From assembly GCF_002119665.1 (NCBI RefSeq), contig NZ_CP021111.1, positions 496,001 to 560,000 of the forward strand: a DNA stretch of 64,000 bases. Direction: 5' to 3'. Position 1 is the stretch's first letter. Each line of letters begins with the position of its first letter. The translations under genes and the position numbers were made by a program. This stretch comes from Bordetella genomosp. 13 (GTDB lineage: Bacteria > Pseudomonadota > Gammaproteobacteria > Burkholderiales > Burkholderiaceae_B). A model generated the notes under the pieces. It searched no databases, had not been told where the DNA came from, and saw nothing but the letters and a program-made list of their open reading frames with translations. Positions 34,851 through 45,092 of the stretch are shown here, piece by piece.

Positions 34851-35417
34851 CGCGATGCGCAGCTGCTCTTCCAGGTGGGCGGTGGGCGAGACGCGCCAGC
34901 CGCTTTGCGCATAGCGCAGCCAGCGACCCAGCACCAGGTGGGTCAGCAGGCTGGCGTGCGCCGCCACCGCGGAATCGGCGGGCAGCGCGCCGTCGCTGGC
35001 CGCGGTGCGCAGGCACTGCTTCAGCGTGGTCTCGATGCGGTCGTTGATGTGGTTGATGCGTTCCTGCAGCCGGTTGTCTTCGGTGACGAGGGCATCGCCG
35101 GTCAGCACGCGGGTCATGCCGCGATTGCGCTCGGAAAAGGCTAGCAGCATGGAGACGGTCTTGCGCGCCTGGGCCAGTCCGTCGGGCTCGGTGGCGCCGA
35201 TCTGGTTGACCAGCGTGAAGATGCTGGTCTCGATGAACTCGATGAGGCCTTCGAACATCTGCGCCTTGCTGGCGAAGTGCCGGTATAGCGCGGCCTCGGA
35301 CACCTGCATGCGCGCGGCCAGCGCGGCGGTGGTGATGCGAGCGGCATGCGGCTGCTCGAGCATCTCGGCCAGGGTCTGCAGGATCTGTTGCTTTCGTTCG
35401 CCGGGTTTGCTGGCCAT
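34824..35417 (-). CDS. slmA: nucleoid occlusion factor SlmA (TetR family)
   Basis: A 197-residue TetR-family protein strongly resembling SlmA: the HTH RITTAALAARMQVSEAALYRHFASK, followed by MFEGLIEFIE and FSERNRGMTRVLTGDALV. SlmA binds specific chromosomal sites and blocks FtsZ assembly over the nucleoid. Placement after argB and the HAD phosphatase gene is the usual context in beta-proteobacteria, so I prefer it over a regulator of the overlapping NADH operon. ATG at 35417 matches the family start; an 18-codon upstream extension is unlikely. Confidence 0.88.
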   Translation of the reverse strand: MASKPGERKQQILQTLAEMLEQPHAARITTAALAARMQVSEAALYRHFASKAQMFEGLIEFIETSIFTLVNQIGATEPDGLAQARKTVSMLLAFSERNRGMTRVLTGDALVTEDNRLQERINHINDRIETTLKQCLRTAASDGALPADSAVAAHASLLTHLVLGRWLRYAQSGWRVSPTAHLEEQLRIALGPVHART

Positions 35418-35463
35418 GGCAAGGGCCTGTATATCGGGGCGGTGGATGGAGGGGCGTCCGCGG

Positions 35464-36212
35464 TCACCCACGCAAGGGGCGGCGGCGCAGCAGCAGGTCG
35501 CGGATGGAGTTTACCCGTAAGTCCACGTAACCAGGCCGGTTGCGTGCATGGGATTTAGCAAACGGCGTACCCGGGTGATAGACGTGCACCGTGCGCAGTC
35601 CCACTTGCCGCGCGCCGCGCAGGTTGTCCAGCGTGTCCTCGACCAGCACCGCGCGGGACGCCGGCACGCCCTCGCGCGCCAGCACGTAGCGCAGCAGGGC
35701 GGGCGAGGGCTTGGGACGGAACTCGCCGTGCAGGCGCATGTGCTCCAGCGCCCACAGGCTGTCGAACTGGTTCAGGATGCCCAGGTGGCGCAGCACCGCG
35801 CGCGCGTAATGGAACGGCGCGTTGGTCAGCAGCACCTTGCGCCCCGGCAGGCTGCGCAGGCGCTGCGCTAGCCCGCGTTCGGCGCGGATCAGGGGCGCCA
35901 CGTCGAAGTCGTGACTGCGCAAAAGAAAGCTGCCGGCGTCGATGCCGTGGTGGCGCACCAGCCCGATGACCGTGGCGCCGTAGCGCTTCCAGTACTGGGT
36001 GCGCAGCAGGTTGGCGGCGTCGACGTCCACGCCCAGGGCTTCCACCACCGCCTGCGTCATGCCCAGGTTGATGCGCGGGAAGATGGCGTGGGAGGTGTCG
36101 TGCAGCGTGTTGTCGAGGTCGAACAGCCACAGCCGCTGCGGCACCCCGGTGGCGATGCGCCGGCTGCGGCGCTGGCGCGCCGCTGGCCGCAGCAGATGCC
36201 GGCGCGCCTGCA

Positions 36213-36213
<1 letters not shown>
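35464..36213 (-). CDS. HAD-superfamily pyrimidine 5'-nucleotidase-like phosphatase
   Basis: A 249-residue HAD hydrolase with motif I LFDLDNTLHD near residue 30, motif II LLTNAP near 128 and the motif III/IV region KPSP and VEDTLDNLRGA near 168-200. It resembles the pyrimidine 5'-nucleotidase subgroup (YjjG/SDT1). It has a basic N-terminus. The ATG at 36213 shares a base with the argB stop (TGATG), so argB, this gene and slmA form one operon. Confidence 0.85.
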
Positions 36214-37121
<908 letters not shown>

Positions 37122-37364
37122 TTACGAATAAATGAAGGCCAATTGGAAAAAATGCCTGCGCCCGTGCGCAGATGCAGGGGTACAAGCATACGGCAGATTG
37201 TAGACTCGCCGAACGGCTTATGCCGCAAATCGATGTCGTTATACCGGCAAGCCGCCGCGCTTTTCGGTAAATTGAGCAACCCTGCGCGCCCGTGGGCCGG
37301 ACACGATCCGGTCCGGCCCGGCGGGCGGTGCATCCGTTCATACCCACAACGAGCGAGGCTACCC

Positions 37365-38153
37365 ATGCGTTTCAATATTCTGCGCGCCATCATCCTGGCG
37401 TCCTCCCTGGGTCTGGCGGCCGGCACGGCCGCGGCCGAGAAATTGGTCGTCGGGGCTACCCAGGTTCCCCATGCCGAGATCCTCGAGGTGGTCAAGCCCA
37501 CGCTGGCCAAGGAAGGCGTCGAACTCGACATCAAAGTCTTCAGCGACTACGTACAGCCCAATCTGCAACTGGCCGATAAGGAGCTGGACGCCAACTTTTT
37601 CCAGCATCGTCCGTACCTGGAGTCTTTCAACAAAGACCGCGGAACCAAGCTCGTGCCGGTGGGTCTGGTGCACGTCGAGCCGTTCGGCGCGTACTCCAAG
37701 CGCATCAAGAACCTGTCCGAACTGAAGGAAGGCGCCACCGTGGCCATCCCGAACGATCCCTCGAACAGCGGCCGCGCGCTGCTGCTGCTGCAGAAGCAGG
37801 GGCTGATCAAGCTGAAGGACGCTTCCACCATCGTGGCCACGCCGCTGGACGTGGCCGAAAACCCGCGCAAGCTGAAGTTCCGCGAACTCGAGGCGGCCAT
37901 CCTGCCGCGCGCGCTGGGCGACGTGGACCTGGCGCTGATCAACACCAATTACGCGCTCGAGGCCGGCCTGGTGCCGACGCGCGATGCGCTGTTCATCGAG
38001 GGCTCCGACTCGCCTTACGCCAACGTCGTCGTGGCGCGTGACGACAACAAGGACGCGCAGAACGTGCGCAAGCTGGTGCAGGCGCTGCAGACCGATGCCG
38101 TGAAGAAGTTCATCGCCGAGAAGTACAAGGGCGCGGTGGTCCCTGCTTTCTGA
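37365..38153 (+). CDS. metQ: MetQ/NlpA-family methionine-binding protein
   Basis: A 262-residue periplasmic receptor of the NlpA family (methionine and related ligands), with the landmarks VGATQVPHAEILE, NFFQHRPYLESFN and VPVGLVHVEPFGAYS. The signal (LASSLGLAAGTAAA, cleaved before EKLVVG) has no lipobox cysteine, so it is a soluble periplasmic protein and not a lipoprotein like E. coli MetQ. GAGCGAGG lies before ATG 37365. No metN or metI is next to it, so partners must be elsewhere. A long in-frame 5' extension is antisense to argB and is rejected. Confidence 0.88.
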   Translation: MRFNILRAIILASSLGLAAGTAAAEKLVVGATQVPHAEILEVVKPTLAKEGVELDIKVFSDYVQPNLQLADKELDANFFQHRPYLESFNKDRGTKLVPVGLVHVEPFGAYSKRIKNLSELKEGATVAIPNDPSNSGRALLLLQKQGLIKLKDASTIVATPLDVAENPRKLKFRELEAAILPRALGDVDLALINTNYALEAGLVPTRDALFIEGSDSPYANVVVARDDNKDAQNVRKLVQALQTDAVKKFIAEKYKGAVVPAF

Positions 38154-38212
38154 TCCTCTGTTGCCGCCCTCTCCCGGCGTGGGCGCCCTCCGTGCACGCC
38201 GACCTAAAAATG

Positions 38213-38245
38213 GTGACGTGTCACGATATCGGTGGTAACAACCAC
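38213..38245. promoter_or_regulatory. inverted repeats upstream of the KaiC-like gene
   Basis: GTGAC (38213-38217)/GTCAC (38220-38224) and GTGGT (38232-38236)/ACCAC (38241-38245) are two short inverted repeats within 33 bases, about 140 bases before the KaiC-like start. They may bind a regulator. Short arms make chance possible. Confidence 0.3.
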
Positions 38246-38384
38246 GAACACTTGCACGCGCCATGACCGGCGAAGCCGTCTAGGATGTAACCAGGACGAC
38301 CGCAGGCCGTCTGCCCTAGGTAGTAGGCCTGTCGTCAGGTGTCGGCGCCCTTTGCGCCGGAACAACCTGCAAGGGAGGGCAGAA

Positions 38385-39872
38385 ATGGATCTGATCAGCA
38401 GCGGTAATGCGGGACTGGATTTCATCCTGCATGGTGGGCTGCCCCCGAGACGCCTCTATCTGGTCGAGGGGGCGCCTGGCTCCGGCAAGACCACCCTGGC
38501 GCTCGAATTCCTGCGCGCGGGCGTGCAGGAAGGGCAGCGATCGCTTTATGTCACCTTGTCCGAAACGCGCGAAGAGCTCGCGGTAGTTGCAGCTTCGCAT
38601 GGTTGGGACATCGACGATTTCGAAGTCTTCGAACTCAGCGCCGTCGACCAGGTCATAGGCGACGGCCGCGAGCAGTCTATTCTCCACCCGTGGGAGATGG
38701 AACTGGGCGAGACAATCAAGCTGATCCAGCAGGAAGTGGATCGTCTGCAGCCGCAGCGCGTCGTGTTCGACAGCCTGTCCGAGCTGCGGCTGCTGGCGCA
38801 GGACCCCATGCGCTATCGTCGCCAGGTGCTGGCCCTGAAGCAATTCTTCGCGGGCCGCAATTCCACGGTGATTCTGGTGGATGACATGACCGGGATGGGC
38901 GGGGGGCAGGATTCCGACCTGCACAGCCTGTGCCACGGCGTCATCAGCCTCGAGCGCCTGACGCTGGACTATGGCCCGTCGCGCAGGCGTCTGCACGTGC
39001 AGAAGCTGCGCGGCGTGGATTTTCTTGCGGGCTACCATGATTTCTCGATCCGCACCGGCGGCCTCGAGATCTACCCGCGCCTGGTGGCGGCGGATCATCA
39101 TGCCCCGTTCACGGGCGAGCCCGTTTCCAGCGGCGTGCCGGAACTGGATTCTCTGCTCAACGGCGGCCCGCTGCGCGGCACCAGCACGCTGATCACCGGG
39201 CCGGCGGGCACCGGGAAAACGACCATCGCGCTGCAGTACCTGCATGCTGCCTGCGCGCGCGGAGAGTGTGCGACGATATTCGAGTTCGACGAGCGCGTCG
39301 GCACGCTGGGCGCACGCGCGCAGGCCTTCGGACTGAACATTGGTCGGTACATCGAGAACGGGTCCCTGGCCATCAAGCAGGTGGATCCCGCCGCGCTGTC
39401 GCCGGGCGAGTTCACCTCGCTCGTCAGGCGCGAAGTAGAGAAGCGGAACATCAAGATGCTGGTGATCGACAGCCTGAACGGCTATATGGCGGCGATGCAG
39501 CAAGAGAGGCAACTGATCCTGCAGATGCACGAGCTGCTTTCCTATCTCAGCCAGAAGGGCGTCGTCACCCTCCTCATCAATCCGCAGCAGGGCCTGCTGG
39601 GATCGATGTCCACCAATCTGAACATCTCGTATGTCGCCGATGCGGTGCTGCTGTTGCGTTTCTTCGAAGCCGGCGGCCGGATGCGCAAGGCGATCTCGGT
39701 CGTGAAGAACCGCGGAGGCCCCCACGAAGACGCGATCCGCGAGCTCAGGATCGATGTTTCCGGCGTCAGAGTGGGCGAGCCGCTTACTGCCTTCCGGGGC
39801 GTCATGACGGGCACGCCGGAATATACCGGCGAGTCGAAACCATTGATGGAAAGCCGGAATAGCCATGGCTAG
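38385..39872 (+). CDS. KaiC-like double-domain RecA-fold ATPase
   Basis: A 495-residue protein with two KaiC/RadA-type ATPase domains. Walker A motifs are GAPGSGKTT (29-37) and GPAGTGKTT (about 272-280), and Walker B-like strands are VVFDSL and LVIDSL. Aligned from memory with cyanobacterial KaiC CII, the region of phospho-sites S431/T432 reads NISYV, so the serine is kept and the threonine is tyrosine. The catalytic Glu pair is changed to Ser-Glu and Asp-Glu. No kaiA or kaiB is nearby. AAGGGAGGG lies before ATG 38385. It overlaps the hybrid kinase gene by 8 bases, suggesting a KaiC-kinase signalling pair. Confidence 0.88.
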   Translation: MDLISSGNAGLDFILHGGLPPRRLYLVEGAPGSGKTTLALEFLRAGVQEGQRSLYVTLSETREELAVVAASHGWDIDDFEVFELSAVDQVIGDGREQSILHPWEMELGETIKLIQQEVDRLQPQRVVFDSLSELRLLAQDPMRYRRQVLALKQFFAGRNSTVILVDDMTGMGGGQDSDLHSLCHGVISLERLTLDYGPSRRRLHVQKLRGVDFLAGYHDFSIRTGGLEIYPRLVAADHHAPFTGEPVSSGVPELDSLLNGGPLRGTSTLITGPAGTGKTTIALQYLHAACARGECATIFEFDERVGTLGARAQAFGLNIGRYIENGSLAIKQVDPAALSPGEFTSLVRREVEKRNIKMLVIDSLNGYMAAMQQERQLILQMHELLSYLSQKGVVTLLINPQQGLLGSMSTNLNISYVADAVLLLRFFEAGGRMRKAISVVKNRGGPHEDAIRELRIDVSGVRVGEPLTAFRGVMTGTPEYTGESKPLMESRNSHG

Positions 39873-41604
39873 CCCGACGGCCGAGGGGCGTGAAGTCCTC
39901 ATTTGCGCGCCCTATGGCCGCGATGCGGACAGCGCCGCCCAATTGCTGCTCAGACAGGGCTACCCCGCGACGGTGCATGCGGATCTTGCTTCGCTTGCCG
40001 CGGCGCTAGACGAGCACGTAGGCGTAGTGCTGCTGACGGAGGAGGCTCTGCGGTCCGGCGCCGACGAGCTGCAGGCCGCCCTGAAGCGGCAGCACGACTG
40101 GTCCGATATCCCGTTCGTCATCCTCGCCGCAACGCGCACGGCGCAGGCGCGGTCCACTGAACTGATTCGCACGCGGCTTTGGACGATGTTCAGCAATGCC
40201 ATCGTGCTGGAGCGCCCCCTGGGCCGCCATTCGCTGCTCAGCGCCATCGATTCGGCGATCCGTTCGCGCCGCAGGCAGTTCGAAATGCGGGACCGCCTGG
40301 TCGAGCGCGATCGTGCCCGTCAGGAACTGGCCGAAAGCAACGCGCGCCTGCTGGCTTTGAACGAAACGCTCGAAGAGCGCGTGCAGGAGCGTACCGCGCG
40401 CTTGATGCAGGCCGAGGCGGCACTGCGGCAAAGCCAGAAAATGGAGGCGGTGGGCCAACTGACGGGCGGCATCGCCCATGATTTCAACAACATGTTGACC
40501 GGCGTCATCGGCGCGATGGACATCATGCGCCGCCGGATGGACGCCGGCCGATTCGATGGCCTGGAGCGCTACATGGAGGCGGCCTCCACGTCCGCGCAAC
40601 GGGCCGCCACGTTGACCGCCCGGCTGCTCGCGTTCTCGCGCCGCCAGTCACTGGATGCCAAGCCGCTGGACGTGGCGTTGCTGCTGCGGTCCCTGCACGA
40701 ACTCCTGCGGCGCACGCTGCGTGAATCGATCGACCTGCGCATCGTCACCGGGGACGAACTGCCGCATGCGGTCGCCGACGCGAACCAGCTCGAGAGCGCG
40801 ATCCTGAACCTGGTGATCAATGCCCGCGACGCAATGCCTGACGGCGGGCAACTGACCGTGGAAGCCCGCGCTATCGACATCGGAGACGACTACGCCACCG
40901 TCAACCCGGAACTGAGTCCGGGACGGTACGTGATAGTGAGCGTCACGGACACCGGCGTGGGGATGTCGCCGGAGTTGGTCGACAAGGCGTTCGAACCGTT
41001 CTTCACCACGAAGGCGGTGGGCCAGGGAACCGGCCTGGGCCTGTCCATGGTCTATGGTTTTGCGCGCCAGTCCGGCGGCCAGGTCCGCATCCACAGCCGG
41101 GAAGGCGTGGGCACGGCGGTATCCATCTATCTGCGCAGTTCGCAGACGGCGCCGGCCGACGTCGCGCCCAAGCTTCCGACGCAGGCGCCGCACGGGGCGG
41201 GCGAGCACGTGCTGGTAGTGGAAGACGACGCGTCCGTCCGGCTGCTGATCAAGGACGTGCTGGAAGAGTTGTCGTACCAGCCGGTGGAGGCCGCCGAGGC
41301 CGAAGCCGCGCTGGCCGTGCTGCGGTCCGACCGCCCCGTTCGCTTGATGATCTCCGACGTGGGCTTGCCCGGCATGAACGGGCGGCAGCTTGCCGAGGCC
41401 GCACGCCAGCATCGTCCCGACCTGCCGATCCTGTTCGTGACCGGCTATGCCGAGAACGCGGCGATCCGTGCGGGTTTTCTAGGCACGAACATGGAAATGA
41501 TCACGAAGCCGTTTGCGCTGGATGCGCTGGCGGCCAAGATATCGGAGATGCTTACCCGGGCAGACGGGGGCAATCCGGCCGTGCCGCCTGAAGCGCCGCG
41601 ATAA
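39865..41604 (+). CDS. hybrid sensor histidine kinase/response regulator
   Basis: A 579-residue soluble signalling protein. Residues 1-130 form a receiver-like domain that lacks the phospho-acceptor Asp pattern. A coiled coil follows (about 140-190), then HisKA with His205 ([10 protein letters not shown]), the ATPase boxes N ([11 protein letters not shown], near 315-325), G1 (DTGVGM) and G2 (GTGLGLSMV), and a C-terminal receiver with Asp498 ([11 protein letters not shown]) and Lys in ITKPF. No membrane segment is seen. The 8-base overlap with the KaiC-like gene suggests that protein is its input partner, perhaps through the N-terminal pseudo-receiver. Confidence 0.9.
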   Translation: MASPTAEGREVLICAPYGRDADSAAQLLLRQGYPATVHADLASLAAALDEHVGVVLLTEEALRSGADELQAALKRQHDWSDIPFVILAATRTAQARSTELIRTRLWTMFSNAIVLERPLGRHSLLSAIDSAIRSRRRQFEMRDRLVERDRARQELAESNARLLALNETLEERVQERTARLMQAEAALRQSQKMEAVGQLTGGIAHDFNNMLTGVIGAMDIMRRRMDAGRFDGLERYMEAASTSAQRAATLTARLLAFSRRQSLDAKPLDVALLLRSLHELLRRTLRESIDLRIVTGDELPHAVADANQLESAILNLVINARDAMPDGGQLTVEARAIDIGDDYATVNPELSPGRYVIVSVTDTGVGMSPELVDKAFEPFFTTKAVGQGTGLGLSMVYGFARQSGGQVRIHSREGVGTAVSIYLRSSQTAPADVAPKLPTQAPHGAGEHVLVVEDDASVRLLIKDVLEELSYQPVEAAEAEAALAVLRSDRPVRLMISDVGLPGMNGRQLAEAARQHRPDLPILFVTGYAENAAIRAGFLGTNMEMITKPFALDALAAKISEMLTRADGGNPAVPPEAPR

Positions 41605-41642
41605 GCGGCGCCGCCTGTCGCCTGGATATGCTGGCGCGCCGA

Positions 41643-42134
41643 TCAGCCCGCCAGCGCCTTCTGCACCGTGGCGTGGAACTCGGCCTGGTCGTATTCGCCC
41701 AGGTAGCGCTTGATGATGTGCCCGCGCTTGTCGATCAGGAAGGCCGTGGGCGTGAGGCGGACGTCGCCGAAGGCCTTGGCCAGTTCGCCCTTGGTGTCCA
41801 GCGCCACCGGGAACGGCAGCTTGCGGGTTTCGGCGAAATTGAGCACGTAGTTGGGCGGATCGTAGGCCATGGCGACCGCCACTGCCTGGTAGCCCTGCGC
41901 CGAGTACTGGTTGTACGCCTTGATGGTGTCGGGCATCTGCTTCACGCAGGTGACGCAGCTGGTGGCCCAGAACTTGACCAGCACGACTTGGCCGCGCAGG
42001 TCGTGCATGCTGACCTGCTTGCCGTCCAGCATGGTGAAGGTGACGTCGGGCGCGGTGGGGGCGGGACGCCAGACGAACCAGCCGCCGATGCCGGCGGCCA
42101 CCACGACAGCAAGGGCGAGGATCAGCTTTTTCAT
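41643..42134 (-). CDS. TlpA/ResA-family membrane-anchored thioredoxin
   Basis: A 163-residue thiol-disulfide protein with an N-terminal membrane anchor (ILALAVVVAAGIGGWFVW) and a periplasmic thioredoxin fold. The active site is WATSCVTC, Cys60 and Cys63, and the cis-proline segment is LTPTAFLID. The Val-Thr pair between the cysteines is unusual for TlpA (often Pro-containing). It probably reduces periplasmic disulfides. It overlaps the dolP stop by 4 bases and ends the yraN-diaA-dolP-tlpA operon. Confidence 0.88.
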   Translation of the reverse strand: MKKLILALAVVVAAGIGGWFVWRPAPTAPDVTFTMLDGKQVSMHDLRGQVVLVKFWATSCVTCVKQMPDTIKAYNQYSAQGYQAVAVAMAYDPPNYVLNFAETRKLPFPVALDTKGELAKAFGDVRLTPTAFLIDKRGHIIKRYLGEYDQAEFHATVQKALAG

Positions 42135-42886
42135 TTGATGGGCATCGTCTGCAAGGCGCCGCCCGCATCGGTGCCGGTCGTGCCGACCTGGCCGTTCTCG
42201 ATGGGCGCCTGGGTGGAAGCGGGCGTGGCGGAGGATTCGGGCTTGGCCGGCTCGACCTGGTTGCTGGCGCCGCCCGACAGGCGCACGGCCTCGTCGCGGC
42301 TGATGATGTCGAACAGCTTGACGACCTTGCTGACGCCGCCGACGCCGGCCGCCGACGAGGCGGCGTAGTCGCCCTCGACCTTGGTGACCTTGCCCATCAG
42401 GTACACCACGCCCCGGTCGGTGGTGACGGTGATGGCGCTGGAGGGCACGTAGCGCGCATTGAGCAGCGCCGTGTGAACTTTGGAACTGAGCCAGGAATCG
42501 TTGCTGCGCGTGCCGAAGGAGGCGGCGGGGCCCACGTTGAGCTGGTTGACCACGGCTTTGACGTGCTCGACGCGCTGCGCGATGGAAGTGGCCTCGGCCT
42601 TCGCCGCTTCGGTAGGCACGTCGCCGGTGAGCAGGACGCGCCCTTCGTAGGCGGTGGCGTTGACGCGCGCGGCGTCGCCCAGCTTCTGCGAGATCTGGCT
42701 TTGCGCCTTGAACGCGATGTTCTGGTCTTCGAGTTGGATGCCCGAGGTACGCCGGTCGGTGGCGACCACGGCCGTGGTGGCTGCCGCGCCGCCCACCAGC
42801 AGGGGCACGCAGCCCGGCAGGGCAATGGCGCAGGCCAGGGCGGCCGCCAGCAGCGGCGCGCGGACGACGGATGCGTCGCGGGTCAT
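42131..42886 (-). CDS. dolP: BON-domain lipoprotein DolP (YraP-like)
   Basis: A 251-residue lipoprotein. The signal ends in the lipobox LPGC with Cys26. Two BON domains follow (about residues 50-125 and 130-205), with a Pro/Ala/Thr-rich tail after them. DolP is an outer-membrane lipoprotein that supports envelope integrity and cell separation. The context matches the E. coli order yraN-diaA-yraP. ATG at 42886 overlaps the diaA stop by one base (TAATG). The disordered tail is longer than in E. coli. Confidence 0.87.
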   Translation of the reverse strand: MTRDASVVRAPLLAAALACAIALPGCVPLLVGGAAATTAVVATDRRTSGIQLEDQNIAFKAQSQISQKLGDAARVNATAYEGRVLLTGDVPTEAAKAEATSIAQRVEHVKAVVNQLNVGPAASFGTRSNDSWLSSKVHTALLNARYVPSSAITVTTDRGVVYLMGKVTKVEGDYAASSAAGVGGVSKVVKLFDIISRDEAVRLSGGASNQVEPAKPESSATPASTQAPIENGQVGTTGTDAGGALQTMPIK

Positions 42887-43488
42887 TATTCGGTGTCTCC
42901 TAGCAGTAGGGCGTCTATGCCGTCGCACAGCGCATGCAGCAGCAGGCCATGGACCTCTTGAATGCGCATGGTGCGGTCGTGCCCGACACAGAGATGGACG
43001 TCCTGCGGCGTGATCAGTTCCCCGATGATGCCGCCGCCCTTGCCGGTGAGGGCGATGACGTGCATGTCGCGGTCGCGCGCGGCTTCGATGGCGCGCACCA
43101 CGTTGGGTGAATTGCCGCTGGTGGACAGCGCCACGAGCACGTCGCCCGGCTGGCCCAGGGCGCTGACCTGGCGTTCGAACACTTCGTCGAAGCCGTAGTC
43201 GTTGCCCACGGCGGTGAGGATGGAAGTGTCGGCGCTGAGCGTGATGCCCGCCAGCGGCAGGCGTTCGCGCTCGAAACGGCCGACCAGTTCGGCGATGAAG
43301 TGCTGGGCATCCGCCGCCGAGCCGCCGTTGCCGCAGGCCAGGATCTTGCCGTTGTTGGCCAGGGCCGAGAACAGGACGTCGACCCCGGCGGCCAGGGGCG
43401 CGGCCAGGGTGTGCATGCTTGCTTCGAACAGGACGATCGCATCGCGGAAATGCGACGTCATCCGGGAGGTCATATCCATGGCCGGCAT
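42886..43488 (-). CDS. diaA: SIS-domain protein, DiaA/GmhA-like
   Basis: A 200-residue SIS-fold protein, with NNGKILACGNGGSAADAQHFIAEL near residue 46 and GDVLVALSTSGNSPNVVRAIEA near 114. It resembles DiaA (DnaA-binding replication initiator stimulator), including the LTGKGGG and IQEVHGLLLHALCDGID segments, and is also related to phosphoheptose isomerase GmhA. Neighbours yraN and dolP favour DiaA. Several ATGs (43488, 43479, 43473) are possible starts and no strong ribosome site decides between them. Confidence 0.8.
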   Translation of the reverse strand: MPAMDMTSRMTSHFRDAIVLFEASMHTLAAPLAAGVDVLFSALANNGKILACGNGGSAADAQHFIAELVGRFERERLPLAGITLSADTSILTAVGNDYGFDEVFERQVSALGQPGDVLVALSTSGNSPNVVRAIEAARDRDMHVIALTGKGGGIIGELITPQDVHLCVGHDRTMRIQEVHGLLLHALCDGIDALLLGDTE

Positions 43489-43495
43489 TATCTCA

Positions 43496-43993
43496 CTATC
43501 CGTTGTCGACGCTGAAGGCGGCTTGCACCCATTCCACCTTGGCGCCGTCGAACAGCACGGCGTCGAATCGCACCGGCGGGAGCCGGCCGTTCCAGTGCCG
43601 CTGCGCCAGGCGCGGCAGCAGCAGCGCCGCGGCGCGCGCCAGCCGGCGCTGCTTGGCGCGGTCGATGCTGGCCGCCGCGCCGCCGTAGCGTTCGCTGCCG
43701 CGCGCCCTCACCTCCACCAGGACCAGCGTGTCGCCATCGCGCAGCGCCAGGTCGATCTCGCCGGGCGTCGCGCGCAGATTGCGCGCCAGGGGCTGCAGGC
43801 CATGGCGTGCCAGCAGTTCCAGCGCCCGTTCCTCGAACGCCAGGCCGCGCCGCTGTGTGGGCGACAGGCGAGGAGGATCCGCCTCGTCCGCGCCCGCGCG
43901 CCGCGTGCGCGGACGGCGCTTGCGCATGCGGCGGCGGCGTTCGGCGGCCAGGGCGTAGGCGAGGGTGGAAGGATCGGAATGGTCGTCTGGCAT
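43496..43993 (-). CDS. yraN: YraN-family (UPF0102) predicted endonuclease-fold protein
   Basis: A 165-residue protein. After a basic, low-complexity N-terminus (about 1-45) comes the UPF0102 domain: [25 protein letters not shown], then the nuclease-like core [21 protein letters not shown]. The predicted active-site residues (E, D and ExK-like VEVRAR with Arg for Lys) resemble Holliday-junction resolvase folds, but function is unproven. ATG at 43993 fits better than a 21-codon upstream extension. It diverges from rsmI. Confidence 0.85.
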   Translation of the reverse strand: MPDDHSDPSTLAYALAAERRRRMRKRRPRTRRAGADEADPPRLSPTQRRGLAFEERALELLARHGLQPLARNLRATPGEIDLALRDGDTLVLVEVRARGSERYGGAAASIDRAKQRRLARAAALLLPRLAQRHWNGRLPPVRFDAVLFDGAKVEWVQAAFSVDNG

Positions 43994-44147
43994 GGCGCGA
44001 GGGTCGAGCCGGTCTTTTCGATGTGAGCCCGTCGGCCATGGACACGGTGCAGGCATCGCGAAGGGCCTGGCGGGTTCGCGGGACGGTCGGGGCAGATTCG
44101 TGGCAGGGGCTACACTGGCACAGTTCTCACTGCCGCGAAGCTATGCG

Positions 44148-45092
44148 ATGAATGAAGATGTCTCACCGCTTGCGGGCGATGCGTGGCGGCGCGTGGCCGA
44201 ACGCGTGGCCGCGCAGCATTGGCCGCAGGCCACGCTGTACGTCGTGGCCACGCCCATCGGCAATCTCGGCGACCTGGGGTTGCGAGCCTGGCACGCGCTG
44301 GCGCGGGCCGACGTCATCGCGGCCGAGGACACGCGCGCCAGCCGCACGCTGCTGGATGCCTGGGGCGTGGCCACCCCCTTGATGGCGGCCCATCGCCACA
44401 ACGAAGCGGCGGCCGCGCAGGCGATCTGCGAGCGCCTGGCGCAGGGCCAGCGCGTGGCGCTGGTCTCCGACGCCGGCGCGCCGGCCGTCAGCGATCCGGG
44501 CGCCCGGGTGGTGCGCGCGGTGCGCGAAGCCGGCTATGGCGTGGTGCCCATCCCCGGTCCCAGCGCCGTCATCGCGGCGCTGATGGGCAGCGGCGCCACG
44601 TCCGATGAGAATCCCGCCTACGCCTTCGCCGGTTTCGCGCCGTCCAAGGCCGCCGCGCGCCAGCGCTGGCTGCGCACGTGGTGCGCCTTGCCGGCGCCCG
44701 TGCTGATGTTCGAGTCGCCGCACCGCCTGGCGGCCACGCTCGCCGACCTGCTCGAGGTGTGCGGTCCGGCACGCCGCCTGACCGTGGCGCGCGAACTGAC
44801 CAAACGCTTCGAAGAGATCGCCACCCTGCCGCTGGGCGACGCGGCCGCCTGGCTGGCCGCCGACGCCCACCGCGGGCAGGGCGAGTTCGTGCTGATTGTG
44901 CACGAGGCCGTGTCCGCGCCCGCGGACGAGGACGGCGATGATCAGGCCGATCCGCAGACCGATGCCCTGCTGGATGCCTTGCTGGAAAGCCTGTCGGTGC
45001 GCGATGCCGTGCGCGTGGCGGCGCGGGTCACCGGCCAGCCGCGCGACCGCCTGTACAACCGCGCGTTGGCGCGCAAGGAGCAGCACGCATGA
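44148..45092 (+). CDS. rsmI: 16S rRNA (cytidine1402-2'-O)-methyltransferase
   Basis: A 314-residue tetrapyrrole-methylase-fold enzyme that methylates the 2'-OH of C1402 in 16S rRNA. Signatures are LYVVATPIGNLGDLGLRA near residue 30, AEDTRASRTLL near 60, and VPIPGPSAVIAAL near 140. The C-terminal HTH-like RsmI domain is present. The ATG at 44148 was chosen by family length; the frame is open upstream. It overlaps ogt by 4 bases. Confidence 0.95.
   Translation: MNEDVSPLAGDAWRRVAERVAAQHWPQATLYVVATPIGNLGDLGLRAWHALARADVIAAEDTRASRTLLDAWGVATPLMAAHRHNEAAAAQAICERLAQGQRVALVSDAGAPAVSDPGARVVRAVREAGYGVVPIPGPSAVIAALMGSGATSDENPAYAFAGFAPSKAAARQRWLRTWCALPAPVLMFESPHRLAATLADLLEVCGPARRLTVARELTKRFEEIATLPLGDAAAWLAADAHRGQGEFVLIVHEAVSAPADEDGDDQADPQTDALLDALLESLSVRDAVRVAARVTGQPRDRLYNRALARKEQHA

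Noticed and set aside
34824..35417. Dedicated TetR repressor of the NADH oxidoreductase operon
   Set aside because: Sequence resembles SlmA throughout, and the argB-HAD-slmA order is the usual housekeeping context.
38385..39872. A circadian clock locus
   Set aside because: Only a KaiC-like protein is present; no KaiA or KaiB, and key catalytic and phospho-sites differ, so clock function is not supported.
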